A stretch of 48,205 bases of DNA from Verrucomicrobiota bacterium (GCA_030601755.1 JAUWBF010000019.1:1-48205), one strand, 5' to 3'; counted from the stretch's first letter, positions 24,040 to 33,001 are shown. Notes: generated from the letters alone by a model not told the origin. A program made the numbers and translations.

Positions 24040-24166
24040 TGGGAAACGGAATTTTAACGCAAAGGCGCGAAGTCGCAAAGGGACGCAAGGAACACGTCCA
24101 CCGAAAATCTTTGCGAGCTTCGCGGCCTCGCGCCTTTGCGTTAAAACCACGCCTCCGTTTCCCTTG
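24040..24166. repeat. Long imperfect inverted repeat, AACGCAAAGGCGCGAAG family
   Basis: The left arm GGGAAACGGAATTTTAACGC, continuing AAAGGCGCGAAG, is mirrored by a right arm CTTCGCGGCCTCGCGCC, continuing TTTGCGTTAAAACC and ending TCCGTTTCCC. Total span is about 127 nt with a small AT-rich centre. Related copies are at 32390-32410, 35270-35362, 39922-39960 and 40307-40336. It sits in the 268-nt gap between the Ldh gene and the kinase gene and would form a very large stem if transcribed. Confidence 0.8.
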
Positions 24167-24284
24167 AGCGTCGGTTCGTCCACAACGGTCGTTTCCGTCC
24201 AGAAAAACCGCCGCCTTGTGCTAACGCCCGACGCCCCCTAAGCCTTATCCTTCATCCCGCTTCCTTCATCCCGATTTTTCAACC

Positions 24285-25388
24285 ATGAGCCTCAAAATCC
24301 GTCCCGCCTCCGAGTGCGCGTTTGACCAAATTTCACTCGGCGAAGTCATGCTTCGCCTCGATCCCGGCGAGGGTCGCATCCGCACCGCCCGCCAGTTCAC
24401 CGCCTGGGAAGGCGGCGGCGAATACAACACCTCGCGCGGCCTGCGCAAATGCTTCGGCCTGAAGACCGCCGTCGTGACCGCCTTCGTCGACAACGAGATC
24501 GGCCACCTCATCGAGGACTTCATCATGCAGGGCGGCGTCGCCACCGATTTCATCCAGTGGCGCGAGGACGACGGCATCGGCCGCACCGTGCGCAACGGCC
24601 TCAACTTCACCGAGCGCGGCTTCGGCATCCGCGGCGCCGTCGGCAACCCCGACCGCGGCAACACCGCCGCCTCGCAGATCAAGCCCGGCGACATCGACTG
24701 GGACCACATCTTCGGCAAGCTCGGCGTGCGTTGGTTCCACACCGGCGGCATCTACGCGGCGCTCTCCGAGACCACCGCCCAGACCACCATCGAGGCCGTC
24801 AAAGCCGCCAACAAATACGGCACGATCGTGTCCTACGATCTCAACTACCGCCCCTCGCTGTGGAAGACCATCGGCGGCCTCAAGAAGGCCCAGGAAGTCA
24901 ACCGCGAGATCGCCAAGTATGTCGACGTCATGATCGGCAACGAGGAGGACTTCACCGCCTCGCTCGGCTTCGAGGTCAAGGGCGTCGACCACGCCAACAA
25001 CCAAGGCGCCATCGAGCTCGACGCCTTCAAGGCCATGATCGAGACCGCCGTGAAGGAGTTCCCCAACTTCAAGGTCGCCGCCACCACGCTGCGCCACGTC
25101 CACACCGCCACGATCAACGACTGGTCGGCCATCTGCTGGCACGACGGCAAGTTCTACGAGTCCCGCAAGTATCCCGAGCTGGAGATCCTCGACCGCGTCG
25201 GCGGCGGCGACTCCTTCGCCTCGGGCCTCCAGTTCGGTTTCCTCTCCAAGAACGACGCGCAGCTCGCCGTCGACTACGGCGCGGCCCACGGCGCCTTCGC
25301 CTCGACCACCCCGGGCGACACCTCGATGGCCACCCAAAAGGAAGTCGAGAAACTCATGAAGGGCGGCGGCGCCCGCGTCGTCCGCTGA
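24285..25388 (+). CDS. kdgK: PfkB-family sugar kinase, 2-dehydro-3-deoxygluconokinase-like
   Basis: 367 residues. PfkB signatures are present: ISLGEVMLRLDPGEGRI with FTAWEGGGEYNTSRGL at the N-terminus, NYRPSLW and GNEEDF in the middle, and GGGDSFASG with catalytic Asp309 near the C-terminus. The N-terminal GEVMLRLDP and internal SYDLNYRPSLW favour the KdgK branch (phosphorylates KDG to KDPG) over fructokinase. The symbol is tentative. Last gene of the hydroxy-acid / sugar-acid block, followed 49 nt later by a strong terminator. KDPG aldolase is not in the window. Confidence 0.82.
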   Translation: MSLKIRPASECAFDQISLGEVMLRLDPGEGRIRTARQFTAWEGGGEYNTSRGLRKCFGLKTAVVTAFVDNEIGHLIEDFIMQGGVATDFIQWREDDGIGRTVRNGLNFTERGFGIRGAVGNPDRGNTAASQIKPGDIDWDHIFGKLGVRWFHTGGIYAALSETTAQTTIEAVKAANKYGTIVSYDLNYRPSLWKTIGGLKKAQEVNREIAKYVDVMIGNEEDFTASLGFEVKGVDHANNQGAIELDAFKAMIETAVKEFPNFKVAATTLRHVHTATINDWSAICWHDGKFYESRKYPELEILDRVGGGDSFASGLQFGFLSKNDAQLAVDYGAAHGAFASTTPGDTSMATQKEVEKLMKGGGARVVR

Positions 25389-25436
25389 TCCGGGCGAACA
25401 CGCCGCGACGTCGTTCGATAGTTCTTTCGTCCAAAG

Positions 25437-25463
25437 GCGCTCCTCCGGGAGCGCTTTTTTTTT
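25437..25463 (+). terminator. Rho-independent terminator after kdgK
   Basis: Perfect 7-bp stem GCGCTCC / GGAGCGC with loop TCCG, followed directly by a run of nine T residues. Orientation fits termination of the plus-strand block. Confidence 0.9.
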
Positions 25464-25483
25464 GCGCGGTCATCGCAGATGAC

Positions 25484-25583
25484 GTAAGGGGCCTCGCTTG
25501 CGAGGCCCGTTCACCACGAAAACCAGCGAACATCCGTCGGTCCCGAGCATTCGCCCAACGGGCCTCGCGAGCGAGGCCCCTAC
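25484..25583. repeat. REP-like inverted pair, GTAGGGGCCTCGC family
   Basis: Left element (plus): GTAAGGGGCCTCGCTTGCGA, continuing GGCCC, with one base inserted in the tag. Right element (minus, tag at 25583): GTAGGGGCCTCGCTCGCGAG, continuing GCCC. The pair lies between convergent gene ends, 17 nt from the helicase stop. A diverged sister pair is at 32260-32357. Confidence 0.8.
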
Positions 25584-25599
25584 AATGCACACGCAGACC

Positions 25600-28152
25600 T
25601 CACCCGATCGGCGCGACCTCGGCGAAGCGGAGGACGACGGCGTTGGCGGCGCGGCTGGCGGGCAGGTCGATCTCGAAGTGCGCCTCCCAGTCGTTGTCCT
25701 CGTCGACGTCGACCAGCACCTGCGCCACGTGCAGGGCCTGCGGCAGGTCGGCTTCGTCCCAGTAGGTGTGCTTGGCCGAGCGGCCCTCGGGATCGAGACG
25801 GAAGCGAACGTGCGCGTCGAAATAAGGCCGGAACGCATCCTCGATGCGGCGTCCACGCTTGGCGACGTCCTCGTCCGGCGCGTCGGCGGGCGGGGCGCAA
25901 CGCTCGGCGGCCGCCTCCCAGTCGTGGGCGGCGACGTCCTGCAAAACCGAGAGCAACAATAGGCGGGCCTGGCGGCGGAACTCGACCTGATCGCGGGTGA
26001 TGTCAAACGACATGGGGCGCTGGGGTTTGTCGGCCTCTTCACTGGCGACAAAGTCCGGGTTTCGCAAGCGTTCCCATTCCTCCAGCAGGCTGGCGTCCAC
26101 GCCGCGGATGAGTTCGCGGAAGTAGGCCTCCATCTCGATCACCGGCTCGGTCTTGGCCGCCTCGGGCACGGTCTGGCTGAGCACCTTCCAAGTCTGCGAG
26201 AGGTGGCGCAGGAGCAGGCCCTCGGCGCGCTCGAGTCCGTAGGCGCGGGTGTAGTCGGCGAACGATTGATAGTTCTCGAACATTTCGCGCGCGATGGACT
26301 TGGGCCGCACGTTTTCCTGGCCGACCCACGGGTGCGCGGCGGCGAAGGCGTTGAAGGTATCGTAGAGAAACTCACGCAGGGGCTTGGGATGTTCGAGCTC
26401 CTCGAGTTTTTCCATGCGCTCCTCGTAGGGAATGCCGGCCTCCTTCATCTCGATGATCGCGCGGTCCTTCAGCTTGGCGAGTTGCTGGCGGAGAATGACG
26501 TCGGGGTCCTCGACGATGGACTCGCAAAGCGTGAGCACGTCGAACGGATAGTCGGGCGACTCGCGATCGAGCTTGGGCAGCGTGTCGATGAGGTAGAGCG
26601 AGAGCGCCTGGTGCAGGGAAAAGTCGTCCTGCAGCTCGAGGTTGACGCGGAGCTTGCGACCGGAGGGCTGCGGGGGAATCCACTCGACGATGCCGCGCTC
26701 AAGCAGCGAGCGAAACAGCTGCCACGCGCGGCGGCGCAGGGCCTTTTTTTTGTGCGCGGTCTCGTGGCAGTCGTCGATGAGCTGACGCATGACGCGGCAG
26801 CCGTCGGCATCACGCGAGAGCGCGAGCAGCAGCATGCCGTGGTCGATCTCGAAGCGCGACACGAGCGGCTCGCTCGGCGCGGTCATGAGTTTCTCGAAGG
26901 TCTTCGCGTCCCACACGACGGTGCCCTCGGGGGCGGCGCGCTTTTGAGGTTTTTTCTTGGACGGGTTGGCGGCGGCCTTTTCGGCGAGGCGTTTGTTTTC
27001 GATGGCGTGCTCGGGGGCCTGCACGACGACGAAGCCCTCGGTGTCGTAACCGCGGCGCCCGGCGCGACCGGCGACCTGGCGGAAATCGCGCACGCTGAGC
27101 ACGGCGGATTTTTTGCCGTCGTATTTCCAGAGTTGGGTGAAGACGACGGTGCGGATGGGCACGTTGATGCCGACACCGAGCGTGTCGGTGCCGCAGATGA
27201 GTTTTAGCAGGCCGCGCTGGGCGAGTTTTTCGACAAGGATGCGATACTTCGGCAGCAGGCCGGCGTGGTGCACGCCGATGCCGTGGCGCAGCCAGCGCTG
27301 CATGTCGCGGCCGTAGGGACTGTTGAACTTCACACCGACGAGCGCCTCGGCGATGGCGGCCTTTTCGTCTTTGGAGCAAAGGTTGAGCGACATCCAACCC
27401 TGCGCGGCCTCGGAGGCGGAGCGTTGGGTGAAATAAACGAGGTAGATGGGGGCCTTGCCGGCGGCGACGAGCTCGGCGACGCGTTCGGTCAGCGGCGTCT
27501 CGGAATACTCGAAGGCGAGCGGCACGGGGCGACGGTCGCCGCGCACGGTGACGGCGGTGGCGTGGGTGAGTTTTTCGAGAGATTTTTCGATGAACGCCGT
27601 GTCGCCCAGCGTGGCCGACATGAGAAGAAACCGCGCCTGCGGGAGCGTGAGCAACGGGACCTGCCACGCGGTGCCGCGGCCGGCGTCGGAGTAGTAGTGA
27701 AACTCGTCGATGACGACGGCGTGCACGGGAGCCTTGTCGCCGCGACCGAGGGCGATGTTGGCGAGGATCTCGGCGGTGCAGCAGAGGATGGGCGCGTGGG
27801 GGTTCACGCTGGCGTCGCCGGTCATCATGCCGACGTGGTCGGGTCCAAACTCGCGGCTGAGGGCGAGAAACTTCTCGTTGACGAGCGCCTTGACCGGGCA
27901 GGTGTAGACGCCGCGTTGGCCGGCGCAGAGGGCCTTGAAGAGCAGCGCGGAGGCGACGAGCGATTTGCCCGATCCGGTCGGCGTATTCAGAATCACGTTA
28001 CGCCCCGCGTAGAGTTCCAGGATGGCCTCCTCCTGCTCGGGGTAGGGTTCGAGTCCGCGCTCGGCGAGCGACGCGAGAAAGCGGTCCATGACCTCGTCGG
28101 TGGTGGGTTGGCCGGGCAGCGGGGCCAGCGGATGGGACTCGGGCGTGGACAT
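25600..28152 (-). CDS. Superfamily 2 DEAD/DEAH-box helicase with C-terminal DUF3516
   Basis: 850 residues. Motif I TPTGSGKS (57-64), motif II DEFH (149-152), motif III SATLGD, and motif [17 protein letters not shown]. The [12 protein letters not shown] sequence places it with Ski2/HelY-like RNA helicases. The C-terminal 300 residues are the helical DUF3516 region found in HelY-like proteins of actinobacteria and some other phyla. A basic linker ([12 protein letters not shown]) interrupts the C-terminal side of the helicase core. Probable role in RNA remodelling or turnover, not shown here. Start [11 protein letters not shown] at 28152; 12 upstream in-frame residues are proline-rich and were left out. 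Confidence 0.9.
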   Translation of the reverse strand: MSTPESHPLAPLPGQPTTDEVMDRFLASLAERGLEPYPEQEEAILELYAGRNVILNTPTGSGKSLVASALLFKALCAGQRGVYTCPVKALVNEKFLALSREFGPDHVGMMTGDASVNPHAPILCCTAEILANIALGRGDKAPVHAVVIDEFHYYSDAGRGTAWQVPLLTLPQARFLLMSATLGDTAFIEKSLEKLTHATAVTVRGDRRPVPLAFEYSETPLTERVAELVAAGKAPIYLVYFTQRSASEAAQGWMSLNLCSKDEKAAIAEALVGVKFNSPYGRDMQRWLRHGIGVHHAGLLPKYRILVEKLAQRGLLKLICGTDTLGVGINVPIRTVVFTQLWKYDGKKSAVLSVRDFRQVAGRAGRRGYDTEGFVVVQAPEHAIENKRLAEKAAANPSKKKPQKRAAPEGTVVWDAKTFEKLMTAPSEPLVSRFEIDHGMLLLALSRDADGCRVMRQLIDDCHETAHKKKALRRRAWQLFRSLLERGIVEWIPPQPSGRKLRVNLELQDDFSLHQALSLYLIDTLPKLDRESPDYPFDVLTLCESIVEDPDVILRQQLAKLKDRAIIEMKEAGIPYEERMEKLEELEHPKPLREFLYDTFNAFAAAHPWVGQENVRPKSIAREMFENYQSFADYTRAYGLERAEGLLLRHLSQTWKVLSQTVPEAAKTEPVIEMEAYFRELIRGVDASLLEEWERLRNPDFVASEEADKPQRPMSFDITRDQVEFRRQARLLLLSVLQDVAAHDWEAAAERCAPPADAPDEDVAKRGRRIEDAFRPYFDAHVRFRLDPEGRSAKHTYWDEADLPQALHVAQVLVDVDEDNDWEAHFEIDLPASRAANAVVLRFAEVAPIG

Positions 28153-28247
28153 CCCGCCAGCAAGGGGCACGGCGGGGGGCGGGGGCAAGCCCTACGGCGG
28201 GGATTTCACCCCACGCGGCACTTGTTGCGCGAGCGGTTGTCTGGTTC

Positions 28248-29168
28248 ATGGTGAACCCAATGCCGTCCGACCAGATCGCCGAGTCCCCCACCCCGTCCGA
28301 AACGCCCGCGAGCGTCCCCGCCGGCCGGCGATGGCCGCGGCCGATGGCGCTGGTGCTGCTGGCGTGCACGGCGGTGCTGTTCTGGCCGTTGACGCGCTGG
28401 GTGGTCGAGGCCTCGGTTGAGCGCGACCAGATCCGCCAGGCCGCGGTCCTCCTGCTGGCGGCGGCCGGCCTGGTGGCGTGGTGGCATCGCGCCGACCTGC
28501 GGTTCGCCACCGAGATCAGCAACCGCGCGCTGGGGTTGCTGGGCGGGGCGTTTTTGTGCGCGGGCTTGGCCGGCGTGCTGCACATCGGCTGGTTCATGCT
28601 GCCGGCGGTGGTCCTCGGACTGACGGGCTCTCTGCAACTGATCTTCGCGGAAAACGGCTATCGTTTTTTGCGTCCGCTGGTGGGCGGGGCGCTGGGACTG
28701 GTGCTGATCGTGATCGCGTTTCCAGTGCTGGACTGGCCGCTGCGCCAACTGGCCGGCGTGGAGGCGGCGCGCGTGCTGGCGGCGATCGGACTGACGCCGC
28801 AGCTCGCGGTGACCGGCACGGCGGCCGAGCCGCAGTTGCTGCTCAACACGGGCAAGCAAACTTTCCTCGTGGCTACCGAGTGCAACGGCTTTGGCCTTAT
28901 CACCTCCGGCGCGTTGCTAGGCCTGCTCGCGGGCGGCATCTGCGAACGCCCGCGCTGGGTGCTGCCGCTGCTGGTGATCGCCGGGCTGCTGGCGGGCTTT
29001 GTTTTCAATCTCCTACGCATCCTCGTCATCACGCAGCTCGCGCCGCTGATGCCGGGGCATTACCACACGATGCACGAGATCGTCGGCACGGTGATGCTGT
29101 GGGCTGGGCTGGGCTTCGTGGGCTGGCTCGCCTGGCGGCCCAAGGCCGACCGCGAGCAGGCCGCCTAA
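28248..29168 (+). CDS. Exosortase/archaeosortase family protein
   Basis: 306 residues, eight or more hydrophobic segments. The catalytic triad of the family is recognisable: Cys212 in ATECNGFGL, Arg257 in FNLLRILVI, and His in GHYHTMHEIVG (271, 273 or 276). Exosortases are inner-membrane transpeptidases that cut PEP-CTERM-type tails and hand the protein on for surface attachment or secretion, usually beside exopolysaccharide genes. Here it stands alone: no EpsI-like domain, no PEP-CTERM protein and no EPS locus adjoin it, though a polyprenyl glycosylphosphotransferase lies 18 kb away. The subtype is unclear. The N-terminal 25 residues are Pro/Ser-rich and cytosolic. Confidence 0.88.
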   Translation: MVNPMPSDQIAESPTPSETPASVPAGRRWPRPMALVLLACTAVLFWPLTRWVVEASVERDQIRQAAVLLLAAAGLVAWWHRADLRFATEISNRALGLLGGAFLCAGLAGVLHIGWFMLPAVVLGLTGSLQLIFAENGYRFLRPLVGGALGLVLIVIAFPVLDWPLRQLAGVEAARVLAAIGLTPQLAVTGTAAEPQLLLNTGKQTFLVATECNGFGLITSGALLGLLAGGICERPRWVLPLLVIAGLLAGFVFNLLRILVITQLAPLMPGHYHTMHEIVGTVMLWAGLGFVGWLAWRPKADREQAA

Positions 29169-29194
29169 CAGCAGGCGCCCACCGCCGCGGCGAG

Positions 29195-31384
29195 CTATTC
29201 CTTGGTGAAGGGCTTGGGCAGCAGGTGACGAATGCCGCCGGCGCGGATGTCCTCGTCGGACAAATTGCCCGCGAACGCCGAGACGAGGATGACCGGGAAC
29301 CCCGCGGACAAATCCTGGATCGCCCGCGCCATCTGCGAGCCGAGCAGGTTGGGCATGCGCTGGTCGCTGATGACCAGATCCAACGCTTGCCGATGCTCCT
29401 CGAAGACGGCCAGGCCCTTGCGACCGTCCTCGGCGACCCGCACCTCGTGGCCCATGGCGGTCAACATGAGCTGCAAGCACTCGCGAACCGGCGGGTCGTC
29501 CTCGACCACCAGGATGCGGCGACCGGCGGACGATGACGCGGCACCGACAGGCTGCGCGGCGCGGCCGGGACGCAGGGGGAAATGCACGGCAAAGATCGTC
29601 TCGCCGGGACGACTGTTCACCTCGACCGCCCCCTCGTGCGAGGTCGCGATGCTCTTGACCATCGCCAGCCCGAGGCCGGTGCCCACCCCGACGTCCTTGG
29701 TGGTGAAAAACGGGTCGAATATCCGCGGACGCAGCTCCGGGGCGATGCCCGGCCCCGTGTCGATGACGAGCAGCCGCGCGTAAGCGCCCGACGGCAGCGC
29801 CGAGCCGCTGTCCGGCCAGGCCGGATCGGGCAGACGCGCGGGCTCGACGATCACGTTGATCAACCCTTCGCGACCACCGATGGCCTGCGCGGCGTTGGCG
29901 ACCAGATTGACCACGAGCTGGTTGATTTGCGTGACCTCCAGCAGGACCTCGTCCTCAAGGCAGCGGTTCTCGAAGCCAAGCCGCACGTTGGCCGGCAGGC
30001 CGGGGCGCATCAGCTCGAGGGCGTCCGCCACCACGCGCGACAACCGGCGCGCCGTCCGCACGGGTTGCTCGGCGCGGCCGAAAGTCGCCAAGCGCCGGAC
30101 GATGTCGGCGCCGTGCGTAGCGGCTTTTTCAATACGCTCCAGGTGCGCCGCCTGGGCTGGGTCGACGTTCTGTCCGGCGCGCATGAGCGACGCGGTGCTC
30201 AGGATGACGGACAGCATATTGTTGAAATCATGGGCCATGCCGCCCGCCATGGTGCCGAGCGCCTCGGTCTTTTGCGCCTGCAGCAGACGCGTGGTCAGGG
30301 CGGCCTCGTTGGCCAGCGCCTCGCGCCGGCGGCGGTCGGCCTCCTGGAGCTCGGCCAGCATCTCGTTGATGCCGTCGGCCACGGCGGCGATCTCGTCTCC
30401 GCCGGAGCTGCTCACCCGGCGGGCGAGGTCATGCTCGGTCGCCACGGCGCGCACCTCGCGAGACATCACCTCGAGGCGACGCAGCAGCACGGCGCGCAGC
30501 GTCGCCGCGATGAACACACCCGCGGCGAGCACCATCAGGCCGAGCCCCAGCCATTGCAGGTGCAACAGGCCGCGACCGAGCGCCACGATCTCTCGCGGCA
30601 ACCTCACCACCAGCCACGCGACCGGCACGTCGTGCACGTCGACCAACGCATGGTGCAGCACCCGTTCGTCCCGCAGGCGGGTTCCGTCGGACGGCAACTC
30701 CGCGCCGACGGGCATCAGGCTCAGCCGGTTGTGCAACACCTCCGACAATTCGCGCACGTAGGCGTCGCCCACCGGCGTCACATGCACCATGAGCCCCGCG
30801 GGCGGACCGGAGCCGTCGTTGTGCAACACGGGCGCCGCCGACACGAGCAGCAACGGTCCGCGCGACAGCCTCAAAAAACCGCTCCGGCCGCCATCGGCGC
30901 GCAGCCGCGGCAACGCCGGACGCAACTCCACCGTCAAATCGCCCAGCTCGTAGCCGGTGTTCCCGACGAAGACATCCGTCAGCCGGCCGGTGCGCAGCTC
31001 GCCGTTGTTGTGGAAAAGCAGCGCGCCGCCCACGCGCAGGTTTTGCAACGCCTCATCGGACAGGTTGTCGGCGGCGTAGCCGTCGAGCTCGCCGGTCATG
31101 TGCAGGTAGGTGTCGGTCCAGGTCGCGTAGTCGCGCGTGGACTTGAGTTGCCCGGTCCGCTGTCGCTCCAGGGCCGCGTTGAGCCGTTCGAGCACCTCGA
31201 CGGACTCGCGCTCCTCGAGCTGGCGGTAGCCGCGCGCGGAAAACACGCCGGTCAACACCATCAACGCCGCCGCGAGCACGAGAAGGCAGCCGGCCACCGC
31301 CAAAGACACCTTGAGGGACAGACGCCCGCGCGATCCGCGATGGCTGGCACTGGCGGCGACGAGAGGGGCGCTCGGGGAGGACAT
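29195..31384 (-). CDS. Membrane hybrid sensor histidine kinase (CHASE4-HAMP-HisKA-HATPase-REC)
   Basis: 729 residues. TM1 at about 27-48, a roughly 230-residue periplasmic region with CHASE4-like features (RDYATWTDTYLHMTG), TM2 at about 275-296, HAMP, and HisKA with phospho-acceptor His385 in MAHDFNNMLS. An HATPase (N-box NLVANAAQA, DTGPGI, GTGLGLAMV) and a C-terminal receiver with Asp674 in VISDQRMP follow. Such kinases with an attached receiver often pass phosphate to a histidine phosphotransfer protein. ATG at 31384 has AAAGGA upstream; ATG at 31402 adds six residues. No cognate regulator adjoins it; its end is convergent with the exosortase gene. Confidence 0.9.
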   Translation of the reverse strand: MSSPSAPLVAASASHRGSRGRLSLKVSLAVAGCLLVLAAALMVLTGVFSARGYRQLEERESVEVLERLNAALERQRTGQLKSTRDYATWTDTYLHMTGELDGYAADNLSDEALQNLRVGGALLFHNNGELRTGRLTDVFVGNTGYELGDLTVELRPALPRLRADGGRSGFLRLSRGPLLLVSAAPVLHNDGSGPPAGLMVHVTPVGDAYVRELSEVLHNRLSLMPVGAELPSDGTRLRDERVLHHALVDVHDVPVAWLVVRLPREIVALGRGLLHLQWLGLGLMVLAAGVFIAATLRAVLLRRLEVMSREVRAVATEHDLARRVSSSGGDEIAAVADGINEMLAELQEADRRRREALANEAALTTRLLQAQKTEALGTMAGGMAHDFNNMLSVILSTASLMRAGQNVDPAQAAHLERIEKAATHGADIVRRLATFGRAEQPVRTARRLSRVVADALELMRPGLPANVRLGFENRCLEDEVLLEVTQINQLVVNLVANAAQAIGGREGLINVIVEPARLPDPAWPDSGSALPSGAYARLLVIDTGPGIAPELRPRIFDPFFTTKDVGVGTGLGLAMVKSIATSHEGAVEVNSRPGETIFAVHFPLRPGRAAQPVGAASSSAGRRILVVEDDPPVRECLQLMLTAMGHEVRVAEDGRKGLAVFEEHRQALDLVISDQRMPNLLGSQMARAIQDLSAGFPVILVSAFAGNLSDEDIRAGGIRHLLPKPFTKE

Positions 31385-31498
31385 GGGGGTAGTCCTTTTC
31401 ATGACCGTGTTTGGGGTCTTGGGCAGCCAAAACATCCGGCGGCCCCGACGTTTTCGCCATTGCCGGCCGACTGGCGTCGCGCCAAGACTGCCCGCCTT

Positions 31499-32230
31499 AT
31501 GGGTCGTCAATGGCTTCACGCGAAACGCGCCGTCGTTAACAACAAAAAGGGCCAGCTCGTCGGCAAGCTGGTGAAGGAAATCTCCGTGGCCGCCAAGCTC
31601 GGCGGACCGGAACTGGCCGCCAACGCGCGCCTGTTCGCCGCGGTCGAAAAGGCCAAGAAGGCCAGCGTCACCAAGGACGTGATCGAGCGCGCCATCAAGA
31701 AGGGTGCCGGCATCGGCGACGAAAAGATGGTCATGGACCACATCGTCTTCGAGGGCTACGCGCCCCACAAGGTGCCGCTCATCGTCGAGGTCTACACCGA
31801 CAACGTGCAGCGCACCACGCCCGAGATCCGCGTTCTGTTTAAGAAGGGCGTGCTCGGCCTGGCCGGCAGCAACAAGTTCCTCTTCGACCACGTCGGCATC
31901 GTCGAGGCCCACCACCCCGACCAGGGCACCGACCTGGAGGCCGCCGCCATCGAGGCCGGCGCCAACGACTTCGAGGCCATCAGCCACGCGCAGAACGACG
32001 ACATCCCCGAGGACGTCGCCGCCGCCCGCTTCCTCACCGAGCGCACCGAGGTGCACAACGCCTCCAACTGGCTCACGCAAAACGGCTGGACGGTCGTCAC
32101 GAGCGAGATCGGTTACATCGCCAAGCAGTTCCCCGAGCTCACCGAGGAGCAGGCCGGCGAGGTCGCCGAGTTCCTCCACGCGCTCGACGACCACGACGAC
32201 GTGCAACGCGTCTGGGCGGCGCTGAAGTAA
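31499..32230 (+). CDS. YebC/PmpR-family protein
   Basis: 243 residues. The family N-terminus GRQWLHAKRAVVNNKKGQLV, the AAKLGGPELAANARL stretch and the KGAGIGDEKM helix are all present. FEGYAPHKVPLIVEVYTDN and RVLFKKGVLG follow, then the acidic C-terminal domain. YebC proteins are described as transcriptional regulators and, more recently, as factors that help translating ribosomes at proline-rich stretches. The initial residues resemble the YeeN-like variant more than canonical GHSKWANIKHRK. Start ATG at 31499 is the only sensible one. Divergent from the hybrid kinase gene; an inverted REP pair begins 30 nt after the stop. Confidence 0.92.
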   Translation: MGRQWLHAKRAVVNNKKGQLVGKLVKEISVAAKLGGPELAANARLFAAVEKAKKASVTKDVIERAIKKGAGIGDEKMVMDHIVFEGYAPHKVPLIVEVYTDNVQRTTPEIRVLFKKGVLGLAGSNKFLFDHVGIVEAHHPDQGTDLEAAAIEAGANDFEAISHAQNDDIPEDVAAARFLTERTEVHNASNWLTQNGWTVVTSEIGYIAKQFPELTEEQAGEVAEFLHALDDHDDVQRVWAALK

Positions 32231-32259
32231 ACGGCCCGATGGAGCGCGTGGCCCTTGCC

Positions 32260-32357
32260 GTAGGGGTCGCGCTCGCGCGATCCGTTCGGGGTTCCATGGC
32301 CAAAAACCGAGCCGCGGTTGATTGACGCGCAACGGGCCTTGCCAGCAAGGCCCCTAC
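32260..32357. repeat. REP-like inverted pair, GTAGGGG family
   Basis: Left (plus): GTAGGGG then TCGCGCTCGCGCGA and TCC. Right (minus, tag at 32357): GTAGGGGCCTTGCTGGCAAG, continuing GCCC. The two arms have the same tag and length but different, internally paired stems (TCGCG/CGCGA against CCTTGC/GCAAGG). Sits between the ends of yebC and yqeY. Confidence 0.75.
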
Positions 32358-32389
32358 AAATCGGGCGTGGACGGCTGTTTTACTCAGCG

Positions 32390-32410
32390 CCCTTGCGCCT
32401 TTGCGTTAAG
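32390..32410. repeat. Single AACGCAAAGGCGCAAGG copy
   Basis: CCCTTGCGCCTTTGCGTTAAG, one arm of the repeat family seen as a large inverted pair at 24040-24166, located 10 nt beyond the yqeY stop. Confidence 0.6.
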
Positions 32411-32419
32411 AAAACGCGC

Positions 32420-32869
32420 TCAGGCCAGCTTGGACTGGATGATCTTGCTGGCGGCGCCGAAGTCGATGAGGCCGGCCTCGGGGCGCTGTTTGAGCGCGCC
32501 GACGACCTTGCCCATTTCCTTCTTGGTGGTCGCGCCGGTGGCGGCGATGACCTCGGCGACGATGGCCTCGAGCTTCGCGCCGTCGATCTGGGCGGGCAGG
32601 TATTTTTCGAGGACGGCGATCTCCTTTTCGTTGGCCTCGATGAGGTCGGTGCGGCCGGCCTTGGCGAACTCGACGTTGGCGGCCTGGAGGTTTTTCACGG
32701 CTTTGCGCAGGGTCGCGATGACGAGCGCGTCGTCGATCGGCACGTTGGAGTCGAGCGCGACGCGCTGGATGGCACCGTCGTTGGTGCGAAGGATGAGCGC
32801 GGTGGCGCTGTCGCGTGCCTTCATGGCGGCGACGATGTCCGCGCGGAGAGTTTCGTAAAGAGAAGCCAT
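32420..32869 (-). CDS. GatB/YqeY domain-containing protein
   Basis: 149 residues of the stand-alone YqeY family, related to the tail domain of the amidotransferase subunit GatB, which contacts tRNA. ADIVAAMKARDSATALILR, a KYLPAQIDGAKLEAIV segment and KKEMGKVVGALKQRPEAG are characteristic. The cellular role of YqeY is not established. Start ATG at 32869. Two AT-rich perfect palindromes lie 43-132 nt upstream of this start. Confidence 0.9.
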   Translation of the reverse strand: MASLYETLRADIVAAMKARDSATALILRTNDGAIQRVALDSNVPIDDALVIATLRKAVKNLQAANVEFAKAGRTDLIEANEKEIAVLEKYLPAQIDGAKLEAIVAEVIAATGATTKKEMGKVVGALKQRPEAGLIDFGAASKIIQSKLA

Positions 32870-32911
32870 TCCCCCACCCTACGCCCCGCCCGCCCCCACT
32901 CCACCCCAAAC

Positions 32912-32936
32912 ATTTGTCACTTAATAAGTGACAAAT
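32912..32936. promoter_or_regulatory. Perfect 25-nt AT-rich palindrome, copy 1
   Basis: ATTTGTCACTTA and TAAGTGACAAAT arms of 12 bp around a single central base, without mismatch. It differs from the window's GC-rich REP hairpins and lies 43 nt upstream of the yqeY start. The symmetry and spacing suit an operator for a dimeric repressor (inference). A terminator is less likely, because the stem is AT-rich and no long T-run follows. Confidence 0.6.
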
Positions 32937-32978
32937 TCTCCGATCAACAACTCCCTCAAAGGCAGAGTGATAAGTGCG

Positions 32979-33001
32979 TTTGTCACTTATTAAGTGACAA
33001 A
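32979..33001. promoter_or_regulatory. Perfect 23-nt AT-rich palindrome, copy 2
   Basis: TTTGTCACTTA and TAAGTGACAAA around a central T. It is the reverse complement of copy 1 and is separated from it by 42 nt that include a further partial half-site (GTGATAAGTG). Two identical sites in one 187-nt gap strengthen the operator reading. Confidence 0.6.

Noticed and set aside
28153-28247. Possible REP hairpin with a GTAGGGC tag on the minus strand at 28195
   Set aside because: The downstream GC-rich sequence does not form a convincing symmetric stem; it may be a decayed copy but cannot be supported.
29582-31498. Long N-terminal extension of the YebC-family protein (open frame upstream)
   Set aside because: It is antisense to the hybrid kinase gene and lacks domain character; the YebC domain begins exactly at the ATG at 31499.
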